The notes under the pieces are model-generated. The model saw only the letters and a program-made list of their open reading frames with translations, made no database searches and was not told the origin of the DNA. This document shows, piece by piece, positions 40,260 to 52,503 of a stretch of DNA of 64,000 nucleotides. The translations under genes and the position numbers were made by a program. Within the stretch, counting starts at the first letter, position 1. Each line of letters starts with the position of its first letter. This stretch comes from Meconema thalassinum (taxonomy: Eukaryota > Arthropoda > Insecta > Orthoptera > Tettigoniidae). The stretch lies in contig OX336389.2 of the NCBI GenBank assembly GCA_946902985.2, positions 342,214,444-342,278,443 of the forward strand. Direction: 5' to 3'.

Positions 40260-42193
40260 ATAACGTATGTCAAAACTTACCAGCTGAGTTGTGCCGGAAA
40301 GAAGAACATGACAAGGTTGCCGCCCAGTCTACTACTGATGTGTAGACGTGAGCGGGTGAGCTGAAGCAAGTGGGATGAAGGGAGGGGAGGTAGAGGCGGG
40401 GTTATTGACCTTAGGATTTATGACGTGGACCGTACCTTGAAATACTTCATTACGAAAACAAAGGACAATCCATGAGTATATTAGAACAACTAGAAATAAA
40501 TAAAGCTCAACATCTCAATCCCGGGTCCAACCTTAACGAGACCAACTTCGAAACGAACATTTTATTTTAAACATTAATTTACATTATCAAATAAACAAAC
40601 ACGCCTCTCCGCAAACATACAGTAACCAATACATTGGTTCCAAGGTACGGTGCGAAGTGGCGAAGCTGCGAATGTAATTACAGAGGAAACGGAAGCGTGT
40701 AAGGAAACATTGCTGCCGGCAAAAATCAGTAATTACAAACATTGTGACGTTTTTAATGTTGACGAATTCGGACTTCTTTATCAGGTTGTTCCAGATAAAT
40801 CTTTGGTTTTGAAGGGAGAATCTTGCCTAGGAGGTAAATTAAGTTGGTGCGAATACGGATGGGACGGAAAAGCTGCCACTACTGATCATAGGAAAATCAA
40901 GAAAGCCCCGGTGTTTCATAAACGTCAGATTTTTGCCATGTACTTACAGAAGCAATAAATCAGCATGGATGACAAGCTCCCTATTTGAAGAGTACATTCA
41001 AGCACTAGATGCCAAAATGGGGAGCCAAAACAGGAAGATTGTGGTGTTTATGGACCACTGCCCTACTCATCCCAAACAGTGGCCTCATTTAAGAAACATT
41101 AAAATTGAATTTTTTCCACCAAACACTACATCGGTACTGCAGCCCATGGACCAGGGGGTGATTAAGGTTCTGAAGCAGAGGTACCGAAAAGCAGTAGTGT
41201 GCCGTATGCTGTCAAGCATGGAAGCAGGAGGACCCATCTACAGGCCATCTCTTTTGGACTCCATGCATTTAATTGCCTCATCTTGGGATTCGATGGAGTC
41301 AACCACCGTTGAAAATTGCTTGAAGAAAGCTGGTTTTGATGGTGTTACTAGTAGCAGCATTTGTGCGGAAGTCTGCGATGAAGAGCCAGAGTGGTGGAAA
41401 ACCGTACAGGAGAAGATGGAGATAACCAGCAGTTTAAGCGACTTCACTGCTGTTGATGATCTGGTAATAACTTGCGAGGAGCAGACCATTGACGACATAT
41501 GCAAGGACATTCAGGCAGGAAATGAAGATGAATAAGGAAAAGAGAATTCGCCAAGGCCTTCTTGTAGTGAGGCAAGTGTCCATCTTGAACAACTACGGAA
41601 ATTCATAGAAGGTGCTGCTGGAGTGCCTCACAGCACATGGAAAGCCGTGTGGGAAATGGAGAGATTTATAGAACTAGAAAGCAGTAAAAAGCTCAAACAA
41701 TCTACACTGGACAACTTCTTTTCAAAGTAGAGGCCTATATTTTTGTGGTGAGAAATACAGCATTTTTGATGGTGCACAGGTCAATTGACGTAAGCCACAA
41801 AAAGCCAAATTTTTCAGGACGGACAAAATAGTGTTTTCAATTCAGTCTTAGTTGTTTATTTACATTCTAAAATGTGTCTATAGTTGTAGTTTGCTGGAAT
41901 ATATGGTGTGGGCTCAAACAGTTATTGAAATTAATTCCATTAATGTGAATTGTGAGGGTTATGCCAATTAATTTCTCTTTATCTCTGGTGTGATAGTCAG
42001 ATTTTAATATTGGGGCTTCTCTTTTTCTGGCTTTTATATTGGACTATGTACAGTATATTGTAGGATCCTTCACAAACTACAAAAATGTGTGCGTTTCACA
42101 TGCATTTCAGGCCGCTACTTTTTTAAGAAGTTTGCCTGTTAAGAAGTTTTTTTTTAATGGTCCCTTGAAAAACTTCTTAACAGAGTTTTACTG
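40260..42193 (+). mobile_element. Tigger element at the palindrome centre
   Basis: The right end CTTCTTAACAGAGTTTTACT-G is a Tigger-like terminus next to TA (42194-42195). The left side is next to TA at 40258-40259, but the left TIR is not recognisable. It is inserted at the dyad of GGGCAATATTGCCC. Confidence 0.65.
40650..41535 (+). pseudogene. Tigger transposase DDE domain, internally deleted
   Basis: VFNVDEFGLLYQVVPDKSLV has the first catalytic Asp. The gene jumps from GGK to KKAPVF, then shifts frame to TYRSNKSAWMTSSLFEEYI, VVFMDHCPTHPK (second Asp) and FFPPNTTSVLQPMDQGVIK (third Asp). The C-terminal region runs to 41535. The N-terminal HTH part is missing upstream of 40650. Confidence 0.82.
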
Positions 42194-42918
42194 TATTGCC
42201 CTCATAAGCATTTTACATCTTAACGGTACATCTGTTATAGGACCAATTTGCTCCTTTTCCTTAGATTTATTCGCCCCACAGGAATCATAAGGGGATCTCA
42301 AAATTATTTCACAAGTAAGTTCACCAAAGGTTATAAAACTCAGGTCAAGTCATAAAATCTTCATCTTTTTATAATTAAGTTTTCCTTTCGTTTTAGAGGC
42401 AAGCAAGAGGGATTGCAACAAAGACTACTTCTGGAGAAACATTTGACACCCAAGGATTCCACCCAATACGAGCTACTTTCCGCCTTTGTCAATAGCATCA
42501 CATAATAAGCCATAATATCAAACTACTCAATTACGGTCCATGTAAGAAAAAATGCGACCATATATATCAGCCAATAGCCTAACATAAAAAGTGCGCCACC
42601 ATCAATTCTAGATTTTAGTGTTTCTAACAATACAGACCTGTTCAGAACGGATATTAAAACAAATAGTTTTATCAAAAATAGAATTTTTTATCAAATTGAG
42701 CAGCTCAAGTGCAACAAAGAGGCACAGTGCTTTGAAAACAGGAAGAATTTGACTAATGCCAATCACTCGATTGACATGTTTTTAATTAGTTATAGAAAGG
42801 GATAGATATTTTCCAAGTGTATGGACAATGAGACACCCTGTGTCCACATTAATGACTTTTTAATGAATCACAATGTTTTGAGTGTATATTTCTTAGCTAT
42901 AAGGTTTTAACATGTTTT

Positions 42919-42960
42919 CTAGCTGAAGAAGGACACAGAAGTGTCCGAAACATGTACTAG
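42919..42960 (+). ncRNA. PLE-type minimal hammerhead motif, right arm
   Basis: CTAG (42919), CTGAAGA (42923-42929), stem II GGACAC (42931-42936) and GTGTCC (42941-42946) with loop AGAA, GAAA (42947-42950), C-AT-G, TA (42955-42956), CTAG. It is the mirror of the left-arm motif and faces outward. Confidence 0.7.
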
Positions 42961-43746
42961 GACAGCATTTTGTAAATTAAATAGTATTGAAAAGATGGAA
43001 CGAAGTTAGTGTATTAAGTGCAATACCACTATGTAAAGATGTTCTTCAGTCGGTCAACACGTATTGTGCCCGTTTAGACCGGAGTCCGCACGACCACATA
43101 TGCATTTTACCAAGAATCAGTCAGCACGAGAGTCAAAATATCCCGGGGCGCCAGATGGGTTAAAGCTAATCGCAAAAACGACATCAAATGAAAAAAATGC
43201 TTTACTGATTTTTGGCTCAGTGCAACAATAAGGATAGAAGGAGATTCAACTGGGCATAACACATCATGTAAAATTATCTCATTTTATTTTGAATTTAAAA
43301 TTGACTGCAAAATAAAATGCTCAAAGCAGCATCATTCATGTGTGGCGACCCACATTCCTATTTACACAATGTACAGAAATTTTCCAACACATTGGACAAT
43401 TATTTTTGGAAACACAAGTCTGATTATTAGTCCTGTAGACTGTGTTCCAAAATTATATCGATTATGTATGATTAAATCCAGTTCAAATTTAATTGTCTCT
43501 ACTGGAAATATCGTAGTTCACTGTTTGAATTTTTACATAATATTAACACTCGTAGAATAATTGTTCATAGAATTTTTAACTTTCACTTATTTTTCCAGTT
43601 TCAAAAAATATTATTATCTCTGAATCAACACAAATTATTTACACATATTAATAACAACATCTGAAAAGTATTTGACCTTGAGCATAGCATCGAAGAACTG
43701 TGCGAAGCACAACAAAATTAATTGTCCTTCTGACATTAAACGTTTC

Positions 43747-45086
43747 TGTAACGTGTTTTTCGTGGGGTTTTTATGCAACTGGCATAAGTCAGTAGGAAGC
43801 CATTCTATATTTATTTACGCGGCAAATTGTTCAGCCAAGAGAATTTTTCATGGTAATTTATTATTATTATTAATTTATTATAATTATTATTAAGATATTT
43901 TCGGAGCATTTTATAAAAATTATTAGCATTCAGATAGGTTTTCTATGTCTTAGAAAACACTATCAAGCAAATTATTACGAACGACGATATCATAGAAAAT
44001 TATATGATTACGGAATTTTACGGAGTTTTGTCAGTTAGGGTATTTGAGAGAGATGACTCACTGGGATTTCAAATACAAGCTGATTCCTGTCGAGAAGTAT
44101 GACGCAATCTTGGGTCGCATCGTCGAGAAGAGGCGAATTGTTGGAACGGAACCCTGCCGCCGAGTGTAATGACCCAGAGGAGGGGAGTATAGCGCGTGGG
44201 GTGCAGCCAATCAGCGGAGATAACGTAAGCTGGAAGACGGTACCGTGGTGGGGGAGCCAACGTGTGGATATATCGTTCGACGCGCCGTGAATCGAGGACA
44301 ATCTGTGAAATACTGGACGAGTATGTTGTACGCGGGAATCGCTCCGATGTTCCGTGGATTGGAGGACTAACTTTTGTATAACTTAACCAGTGCGGTTGTA
44401 CGAGTGTTTGGGTCCGAGGTACGGACCATAGAATTATCTAATCTACGAGTATATCATCAAACATCGACGAGATGACGACGTCCAGGAGACTGTGGGAAGC
44501 TCACAGCATCATCCAGTACGAGGGAAAGGCTTCGGGCATTTCCAGTGGTAAGCGCCAATGACGCAGAAATACGCAATCTCTCATTTCTCTTGGTTTTATA
44601 TTTCATATTTCAGTAACTTCATAGCTTGGAAATAAGAGTAAAATCAATTTATCAGACTCCGTTTTCACGTAATTTTCTATCGGTAATATTAAAATCACAA
44701 CGCTCCAATTTAAATTTTAAACTTATTGTTATTATTAATTTTGCTATACCTGTTTTATATAATAAATTCATTTCTTTTACAATGCAATCTTTGCTTTCAG
44801 TAGGTAGCATTAGATATAGACCAATTCCTTCTCCTGATACAATTGTTTGTTGGGTTAATGATCAAATCATACCACGATCTGAGTGAATAGAGTCTTGAAT
44901 GTGTTCTGCCAGAGCTAGACGTTGTTAAATACAAATTTAGATTTCAACATTGCATTGAGGTCTTGGCGCCCATTAAAACAACATAGCTTAGGCAAAGGTA
45001 AACAGTTACATTTCTCACCCAACAGTTAGGGGCTAGCAAAACGTATCATTTGTCGCTACCAACATGGGGCACTAATTAACGTTTCA
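43747..45086 (+). mobile_element. Solo LTR of gypsy family A
   Basis: TGTAACG...CGTTTCA, 1340 bp, with 4-bp duplication TTTC (43743-43746 and 45087-45090). The empty site is visible in the other family B LTR near 53180 (AAACGTTTCGAGAAG). It is more diverged than copies 1 and 2. Its 3' end has one extra PBS-like module compared with copy 1, so it ends 25 bp later overall. Confidence 0.93.
44472..44886 (+). CDS. LTR-borne two-exon mini-ORF (solo LTR copy)
   Basis: Exons 44472-44547 and 44801-44886, again 76 and 86 nt with GTAAGC and CTTTCAG kept. Exon 1 differs from copy 1 at several codons (...SIIQYEGKASGISS) without breaking frame. Exon 2 product is unchanged. Confidence 0.5.
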
Positions 45087-47724
45087 TTTCGAGAAGTGAC
45101 TCGATTATGAACTTCAAGTTCCTAACAAAATATATGATTACTGAATCATCAACTTGATCAATAAATTGTTGGACCATCCAACTATTCAATTTTCCACTTG
45201 GAATCATTATTAAGAAAAATATTTATATTTGTGGCCATTTTTAGTAACTTTCACAACTTGCAATTCTTCGACAGAATGCGGAAATAAGAATTGTAGCTTC
45301 ATAATAAATTCATTTAGTTCATGGCACTAGGATTGAAAACATCCTTCAAATTATTCGTGGTTATAGAATTATTTTTAATTGGCAGTGGCCCATTCTATTA
45401 TTTTTATAAGAACACAATATTCCAACAACAACGGCAAAGGTCTTCTTCTGAAGAAGAATAAAATACTATCATGACAAATCCGGGTTCGAGCAAAATCAAA
45501 GTCTTAATGGAATCCGTAAACAAGGTTGAAATAAGAACTGATGGTTTTTAAGAAATAACCTTCGGGTCATTCATACGACGCAATGTGTAGTTCCAATACT
45601 CCTTCTATAACACTGAGTCATCGAACCTGCTATTTGATTGATGCTCATATAAAAACCTCTTCATTCCTGCGACTTAACATGCGCACCTGGGAATGGCATT
45701 TCAACTACTCCACACACATAAATTTTCTTCCCAAAATTTATACAATAAATCAAGCCTCTGCTTGTTATCAACACTGGAAGATTAATAAACTTACAAGTTT
45801 ATTTTATTTTACCATTCAGTTCAACCCGTGAGGTTACCATACTTATGATACTCTTTATTTCACTTTCGAATGTGTATTTACGTCATGATTTTATATAAAT
45901 ACAAAAATATCCTATTTGATACAATTATCAATTGCTTCCCGTTTCATGCCTCTCCGTGTTATCTGAAAAATATACTTTGCTCATTGCAAATATTAACTGT
46001 TCAACCAGAACTGTCATGTTGGTTGAATGCGGGCTTGCGCTAACCACTCTCCTTCGGAAAATCACCTGTTCCAAACTAGAAATGATTAAACTACTTCATA
46101 AGCTCTCTCTCAATAAATGTGATTATTAGAAAATATAAGATCCAAGAATTATTTAGAAAAGTTATGAAAATCATTATTATTAATGGATTATTATTATTAT
46201 TATTAGTTATATTATTTTAAATGTATTTAATTATTATTTCATTATGTGAGAATCCACATGTTCGAATCTTCGAATATGGAAAAAATATCCATTCCTCAAC
46301 AAAAATAATTATTAACTTTTACAGTTACATCGACTGTTTTCCGTGATTATCCAAAAATATGAAATATTCAAATAAATGCTCGTTATGCTCGGTCATCGAT
46401 CCTAAACTGTTCTGAGTGCTGAAAATACTCAGAATAACTCTAATATGTCTTGCGTAAATCATTTAAATACGAAGAAAAATAAATGTGTTGGTCATCTGCA
46501 GAAAATGAGTTTGTTCCAATTAGCTAGGCATAATATAAAGTCAAAATGTGGCTTAAATTTCTCGTTGGTCTTGAAGCGTAGTGAACCTGGTCTGTACCAG
46601 ATTTATCCAGATACATGCCCTATCGGACACGCACGTCTAATCCTTGTATCGGCTGCCATTATATACCCACAATCTGTCTAACAAGACATAGTGGTAATAT
46701 CTCTTGAAGTTTGAAGTAACTGTTGATCCATTTTAATATTTACTTCTGTTAACGCCATAACAGTTTGCTTAAATGGGGTCAGATCTAAATGATCTATTCT
46801 CAAATATGTCAGTTGTAACATAACTCACGGTAATCTTTTCAGTACAAGAAAACACTGACAGTCTAAATCAATCAACGGCTGTTCTGAAGATCGTTCCCTG
46901 GGCATGGCTTATCACCATCTATCATGCGCGAAGCAACATATAGTTTCCCTTCGTAGGCTAATGAACAACACCGTGATAGACTGGCCTTCAATATACTGAA
47001 AGATCGGAGTGGTTATCAAGTTACAATTATGAAACTGACTAAATTGGACTAAAATATCCAAGTATTGAATAATTATTACTGGACTGTGACAAAGTACTTT
47101 CTAGACAAAGTCTAGCATATGTCCATGTAGAAATAAAATATATCACCAGTGTCCGTAGAAAAATATCAATCACCTTAGTGATTCTCTCGGTCGTAAACTT
47201 ACTAAGTTCCACATGTATCGCAGCACTTTTGTGACTATCACAATTTTGAAGATAACTTCTGCGTAGATCCGGCAACCATGTGCCTTGGCTCAGCGTAGCA
47301 GCACCTTGCTATGCAAGAGCTTGGTTCGAAGTGAGCTGATGTTGCTTGGGCCGGCCGGCTTTTATTCAAAACGGTCAGGGCCACGCTGCATCACGCTGAA
47401 ATCTAGAAATCCTCATATCTCTGGTATCCCTGGTCCGATTTACTTGATACTAAGTGCATTCTCTTTCATTTGGCCGTGCCAGTAATCTGATCCAAGTCTC
47501 AAGTCTCTACTCCATGGCTAACTATTTAATCAACAAATAGTCTCGACCTCTGCTACTACTCGCTACGTCACTTGACATGTTCTTGGCTGCATAAAGTTTC
47601 CATTTCCTTCTGGAAGGAATGGAGCGCGATATTCAAATATCTCAACTTTCAAAAGCGGCTGTAGCCTTTCCCTTGATATCTAGGTGTTTGAATCTTGGAA
47701 TACCCATTCCTAGAGTTGGTCACA

Positions 47725-47737
47725 TCCACCCCACACC
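47725..47737 (-). promoter_or_regulatory. Family B polypurine tract
   Basis: On the - strand GGTGTGGGGTGGA directly precedes the 3' LTR. Confidence 0.7.
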
Positions 47738-47789
47738 TAGCAAAAAATAAAAATTGAAAAATTTTTATTTTTCCTATCTACACATTAAA

Positions 47790-49640
47790 TCATCTGGTTC
47801 TTGAATAGTAAATCTTCAAATTCGATGCATTATAAGTTCCCACGATGTTACCAGTTCGTGTATTGGCGATCTCATAGCTTCCATTGTTGTTTACTTCCAC
47901 AAAATCATCATCATTTGGATCCATGTCTCCCTGTAGAAAACGAAAAATGTTTCTAAAACGTCGGTCTCTCCTCTGGGATAAATGCAACAATCTTAACCTT
48001 CTCAAGGTATCTTCATCCTCCTGCGTCAGGTTAACTTGAAAAACCTTAGATGTAGACTCCACTGCTCTACTCAATAAATCGGCTCCAACGTTCAACTTTC
48101 CAGGAGTGTGTTCAATAACTAGGTTGAATTGTTGAATAATAAGTGACCATCTAGTTATCCTATCACTGGCAAAGTTTGTTCTCAAGATAAACTCCAATGC
48201 ATGGTGATCAGTCCTCACAATTACTGAATGTCCAATTAACATTTTCTTCCACGACTCCAACGCGAAGATTACAGCAAGTGCTTCTAACTCTGTGGTGTAA
48301 TAATTCCTTTCTGATGGACGAAGTTTCCTGCTTATGAACGCCAGGTAACGTCTCTTGTGATCTTCATCTTCTTGAAGAAGAATAGCTCCAATCCCTACGG
48401 TGGATGCATCGGATTCTATGATGAAATTCTTGGTAAAGTCAGGATACTCCAATTTCACGCTGTTTACCAATAACCTCTTGGCATCTTGAAATGATTGTTC
48501 ACAATCTTCATTCCATTTCCATTTGTTTCCTTTCTTTAATAATTCCTGCAATGGAGCAACCGTCTTGGTGAAGCTTGGACAATGCCCTGCAAAGAATTGG
48601 CATGTTCCGAGAAAACTGCGGACATTCTTCACTCTAGTAGGTCTAGGGAAATTTGCAATCACCTGTATCTTTGTCTCATTGGGACGGTATCCTTCGCCAT
48701 TCAAAATGTGGCCCAAAAATGTTATTTCCTTCCGAAAGAACTGACATTTTCGAAGGTTTACTTTAAAGTTCGCTATTCTCAAATCTGCGAATAACATCTG
48801 AAGATGTAATAAATGTTCCTCCTTAGTCTCAGATGCAATTAGGATATCATCTATGTAAAGAATTGCTATCTCTTTTACTTCAGGACTCAAGTTTTGTTCC
48901 AGTGCTCTGATCAAAACAGATCCAGATGTTTTGACTCCAAATGGTAGACGGCGGAATACATATGTCTGCTGGTCAAACATAAATCCTGTAAACTTTTTGG
49001 AATCTTCACTAAGCCTAATGTGGTGGTAGGACGAAGTGAGATCAATGTTAGAGAACCAGACCTTGCCTTGGAATTTCCTTAACAGTTCCCTAATGATTGG
49101 TGGTCTGTCATACTCTGGCAGCAATCTTGAATTCAAATTTCGCACGTCTAAACATAGTCTCAGACTTCCATCTTGCTTAGACACTACTGCTAATGGATTG
49201 ACATAAGAGGTAGTGTACTTTTCAATCTCATTGTTACTTTCCATCTCTTTGATAAGCACTTTTACCCTTTCTCGATGCTTTTCCGCTACCGGATACAATT
49301 TAGCATGGAAAGGTGCATCATCATTTACACGAATACGATATTCAAAATCTTTAATTTCACCAGGTTTAATATCAAAAATATCGTGATACTCTTCCAAAAA
49401 TTTTCCTAGCTCTGGGGACTCCTTCTCAGTGTAGACTTCTCTTCCTTCAGCTTCATGAAAAATCAGAGACCATTGAGCATCTCCCTCGATGTCTTCCTCT
49501 TCTTTTCCCTCGAAGTTTATCTCTTCGGTATTCTTGAATCTGATCGTCTCTGTCTTCATGTCTATCACTGCTTGATATTTCTGAATGAAATCCGCTCCCA
49601 ATATCATGTCAAAAGCCATGTCCTTCATTACTACAAACAC
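47790..49640 (-). CDS. Family B RT-RNase H fused to integrase C-terminal end
   Basis: 616 open codons. RT has SLRLCLDVRNLN and the catalytic YIDD near 260. RNase H has IESDASTVGIGA near 410 and TTELEALAVIF; the connection ends at GKLNVGADLLSRAV. A short linker (QRRDRRFRNIFRFLQGDMD) then leads straight to NNNGSYEIANTRTGNIVGTY, the end of a gypsy integrase C-terminal domain (compare GTYNIHSL in family A). The HHCC finger and DDE core are missing without loss of frame. Confidence 0.92.
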   Translation of the reverse strand: MFVVMKDMAFDMILGADFIQKYQAVIDMKTETIRFKNTEEINFEGKEEEDIEGDAQWSLIFHEAEGREVYTEKESPELGKFLEEYHDIFDIKPGEIKDFEYRIRVNDDAPFHAKLYPVAEKHRERVKVLIKEMESNNEIEKYTTSYVNPLAVVSKQDGSLRLCLDVRNLNSRLLPEYDRPPIIRELLRKFQGKVWFSNIDLTSSYHHIRLSEDSKKFTGFMFDQQTYVFRRLPFGVKTSGSVLIRALEQNLSPEVKEIAILYIDDILIASETKEEHLLHLQMLFADLRIANFKVNLRKCQFFRKEITFLGHILNGEGYRPNETKIQVIANFPRPTRVKNVRSFLGTCQFFAGHCPSFTKTVAPLQELLKKGNKWKWNEDCEQSFQDAKRLLVNSVKLEYPDFTKNFIIESDASTVGIGAILLQEDEDHKRRYLAFISRKLRPSERNYYTTELEALAVIFALESWKKMLIGHSVIVRTDHHALEFILRTNFASDRITRWSLIIQQFNLVIEHTPGKLNVGADLLSRAVESTSKVFQVNLTQEDEDTLRRLRLLHLSQRRDRRFRNIFRFLQGDMDPNDDDFVEVNNNGSYEIANTRTGNIVGTYNASNLKIYYSRTR

Positions 49641-49984
49641 ATGTCGGAAATCATGTCCTCCAATAGTAACACATAAGTATAATTGTGTTTTACACAGAGA
49701 TATTTTGTTGGGTATTATTCCTTGGATCTTAATTCCTGATACTGGAATCTCCTCTAAATTCTCTTTGAGTTTCCACAGAATTTAAAGCTTCTTGCTCACA
49801 AGACAAAGCATAGCCCCAGTATCAATTAAAGTATCGACAGGCATACCGAATACTTCGCATGATATGATTGGCATTTTAATTCTTGTACCCATTTCTTTCC
49901 GTTCATCATTATGTTGAATTAAGTCGTCATCCTCTGCTTGCCATTTAATAATTCTGGAAGTGAAAGTGTTTAAAATTCTATCTT
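49641..49984 (-). pseudogene. Family B protease region with nonsense codon
   Basis: In frame with the RT. PIISCEVFGMPVDTLIDTGA is an aspartic protease active site; TAA follows at 49784-49782 (after LVSKKL), then homology continues through IQGIIPNKIS. So the protease and RT cannot be read through without suppression. Confidence 0.8.
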
Positions 49985-51993
49985 CTACTGTGAATTCGAA
50001 GTTTTTTTTTCTTTTCCAATCCCCCGGGATTGCTGTGTTCCCGATGGACCTGGTTCATTGGGCCTCTGTTCCAAGAACTGCAAGTTTTCTTGGTGTCTTT
50101 CTTCTAAGTTCTTCCTCGTCTCCTTATTGAACTCTTCATTGGACTGACGAGTATTCACATTCCCTCTATTATTGTAGTTGTTGTTTCTACCATAGTACCT
50201 TCTTTCCTGGTACCTTCCTTGATTATCCCTTGGCCTTCTCCATCGAGTATTATATCGATATCCACCATCCGGTCTCGCATAAGGTTTGTAACTGTATCTG
50301 TTACTGTACTGATTCCATCCTCTTTTATTGGGCTCTTCCCTCGGCGTTTTCTCTTCTCGCCCCTCTCGAATCTCTCGAGGTGTTTGGGAATAACTGTCGG
50401 CCATAACAGCGTACACAACGTTGTTATTCTTTCCTCCCTTCTGATGGAAGAATTGAGCGTTCGTATGATCAAGCTTCTGCAATACCTCGTCAAATTGCTC
50501 CATATTATAAATGTCAGCAGCGATCAAAGTTCTTTGGACGTCTGCTGGAAACTGACGTATTAATGCTGTAATTAACTCATTATCTGGCATCGGCGGATCT
50601 AAATGTTGTAGTTTAGAAAGCTGTCCAGAAAAGTACGTAGAGTATCGAGTAGGCTGTGACGTCGAGAATCTCTTTGAATATAATTCTGCTCTGACTTGCT
50701 GTTGGGTTTCCGGGGACCAAAACTTTTTTAATAACCCACGGGAAAACTCCTCAAAATTGGTGAGAGTGGACCTAAAAGCTCTAAACCAAAGAAGTGCAGG
50801 ACCTTCCAAAAATTTCCCTATCACTCGGATCTGTCTTTCCTTAGGGATTTTGGAATCTTTTAGGTAATCACCTGCTTCTCTCAAAAATTCTACGGGTGTC
50901 ACAGAATCTCGCCCTGAAAATTTAGAAGGCTTATCCTCTACATTCTTGAATACAGTTATGGGGTTGGATTGAAATACTGTCCTGACCTCATCCTGTCTTT
51001 GACTATCAGTTTCTCTAGCTGCTCCTAGGTTTATCTGTATCTGTTCTTCTCCCCTTATACTTGACTTTTTCAACAGATGGTCAGACTGTTTCTCGTCCTT
51101 GATTTGGGTTTTCATAGCCTCAAGTTCCTTATGGTTTTCTTCTGCCATTTTTTTAATTGCTTCGGTTTCCTTACAGTTCTTCTTGACATCAGTGGATATC
51201 TGGTTCATAACCGCCTCGTGACTTTTCAACGACCCTGTCATATCTGATATGTCCTTCTGAGTTGCTTGGATATCTTTGGAAATTCCTTGAATATGGGATG
51301 ACAAAGATTCCCTAATTTCCTTGACTCCCTCTTGGTTCTCCAGCTTGAGTGTGTCCTTAATTTCATCGATAACTGTGGTTTTAATTTCAGTTTGTAATTC
51401 ATTAATCACACCTTCTCTTATTTCTCCCATTACGAGTTCTTTGAATTGTTCTGTCAAACGTTGAACAACTAGAATTGCCATCTCATTGCTCTCTTTCTTC
51501 ACTCTGACTTCTAGGTTGATCATGTCTTCACCAACTTTCCTAAGACCATGTTCTATCCTATCAGCTAAGCTTTGGGATCTTAGATCGGCATCGCGAAATT
51601 TATCGTCCATTAAACTTGCGTTAGTGGCTAATGAAGTTTCGAGCTCATGTGTTTTTTCGCATAATTTAGTCATTTTACTCTCAAGTGACATTTTCAAAAT
51701 TTCGGAATTCTCTTTAAATTTATTTTCCATAGAATTAAATTTACTATTTAAATTTTCTTTCAAGTTACCTTTTAAAGAATCAGAACTTTCTTTAAGTTTA
51801 TTTTCTAAAGAATCAGAATTTTCTTTAAGTTTATCGTTTAAACTTTCTTAAGTTTATTTTCTAAAGAATCAGAATTTTCTTTAAGTTTCTTTTCCAAAGC
51901 CTCTGTATTTTCTTTCATAATGGCTGCTACACGCAGTCCAGCTTCTTTGGAACTCTCTTCCAAACTCCTCATCATCCTCATCATCTCTTCCAT
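49985..51993 (-). pseudogene. Family B gag: long coiled coil, capsid-like core, Arg-rich tail
   Basis: ATG at 51993 (MEEMMRMMRSLEESSKEAG). A frameshift near 51849 separates the first 50 codons from the open 592-codon part starting at 51763. The N-terminal half is repetitive coiled coil (KENSDSLENKLKESS-type repeats). The core FSGRDSVTPVEFLREAGDYL...WFRAFRSTLTNFEEF resembles a gag capsid region. The tail is RRWRRPRDNQGRYQERRYY-type, basic and Asn-rich with no zinc knuckle. The architecture parallels family A gag. Confidence 0.85.
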
Positions 51994-52459
51994 AATTTTC
52001 GATTATTATTCAAAACTTAGGGGTATACATGATGGCAGACACAAGATTATAACTAGAACAACAAATATGAATAGCTAATTGGAACACTCTAATAAAATGA
52101 GATTTGTCCTAATGTCGACGTGATGGAAAAACAAAATTCTCTACTTTTACGAATTACATTTACCACAATATCACAAGAAAAATATGCAAGTTCTCAAATA
52201 TCCTCCACCTGGATTCTAATAATGCGTATGTCCGGTCATCGAACGTTTACTACTGAATTTACTTGACGCCCTAATGGTTAAGCCATTATCAAAAATAATC
52301 AAACCCATTCTAATTATTAATCCAATTAAATTTTTAATTTTCCCCACTAATTGGGTTTCCTACTAATTTATTCATCCAAACCAGACATCTCTCAACTCCC
52401 AAAATATCTATATAAAAATTATCACAATTTAAATCGGCATGCGATTGACCGTGTCTAAC

Positions 52460-52481
52460 TCGAGCCCCACGTTCGAAGCCA
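52460..52481 (-). promoter_or_regulatory. Family B primer-binding site, tRNA-Lys-like
   Basis: On the - strand TGGCTTCGAACGTGGGGCTC-GA matches the tRNA-Lys PBS (TGGCGCCCAACGTGGGGCTC) with three mismatches. It lies 22 bases inside the 5' LTR end, an unusually large offset. Confidence 0.6.
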
Positions 52482-52503
52482 TTTCTCTCTCAATCTTATT
52501 TTA

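Larger units (their letters stand above)
39394..43020. mobile_element. Palindromic Penelope-type insertion with outward hammerheads
   Basis: Arms 39394-40259 and 42194-43020 are reverse complements over about 0.82 kb with scattered differences and meet at GGGCAATA/TATTGCCC. Flanks are a perfect 12-bp direct repeat, CAATACCACTAT (39382-39393 and 43021-43032). Each arm has a minimal hammerhead near its outer end. The left arm runs about 42 bp further (ending, on -, GGATAATAAAAATT). No PLE RT is present; a Tigger sits at the centre. Assignment to PLE terminal (pLTR) sequence rests on the CTGAAGA...GAAACATGTAC motif and is inferred. Confidence 0.72.
43065..47724 (-). repeat. Family B 3' LTR, interrupted by solo LTR
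   Basis: About 3.3 kb of its own sequence after removing 43747-45086 and one TTTC. No recognised gene inside. A TTATTATTATT microsatellite lies near 46180-46205, shorter than in the other LTR. Confidence 0.9.

Noticed and set aside
45583..47485. Several 60-80-codon ORFs repeated at 53677-55592
   Set aside because: They are duplicated only because they lie in the two family B LTRs. None has a domain, and some are altered by indels between the copies.
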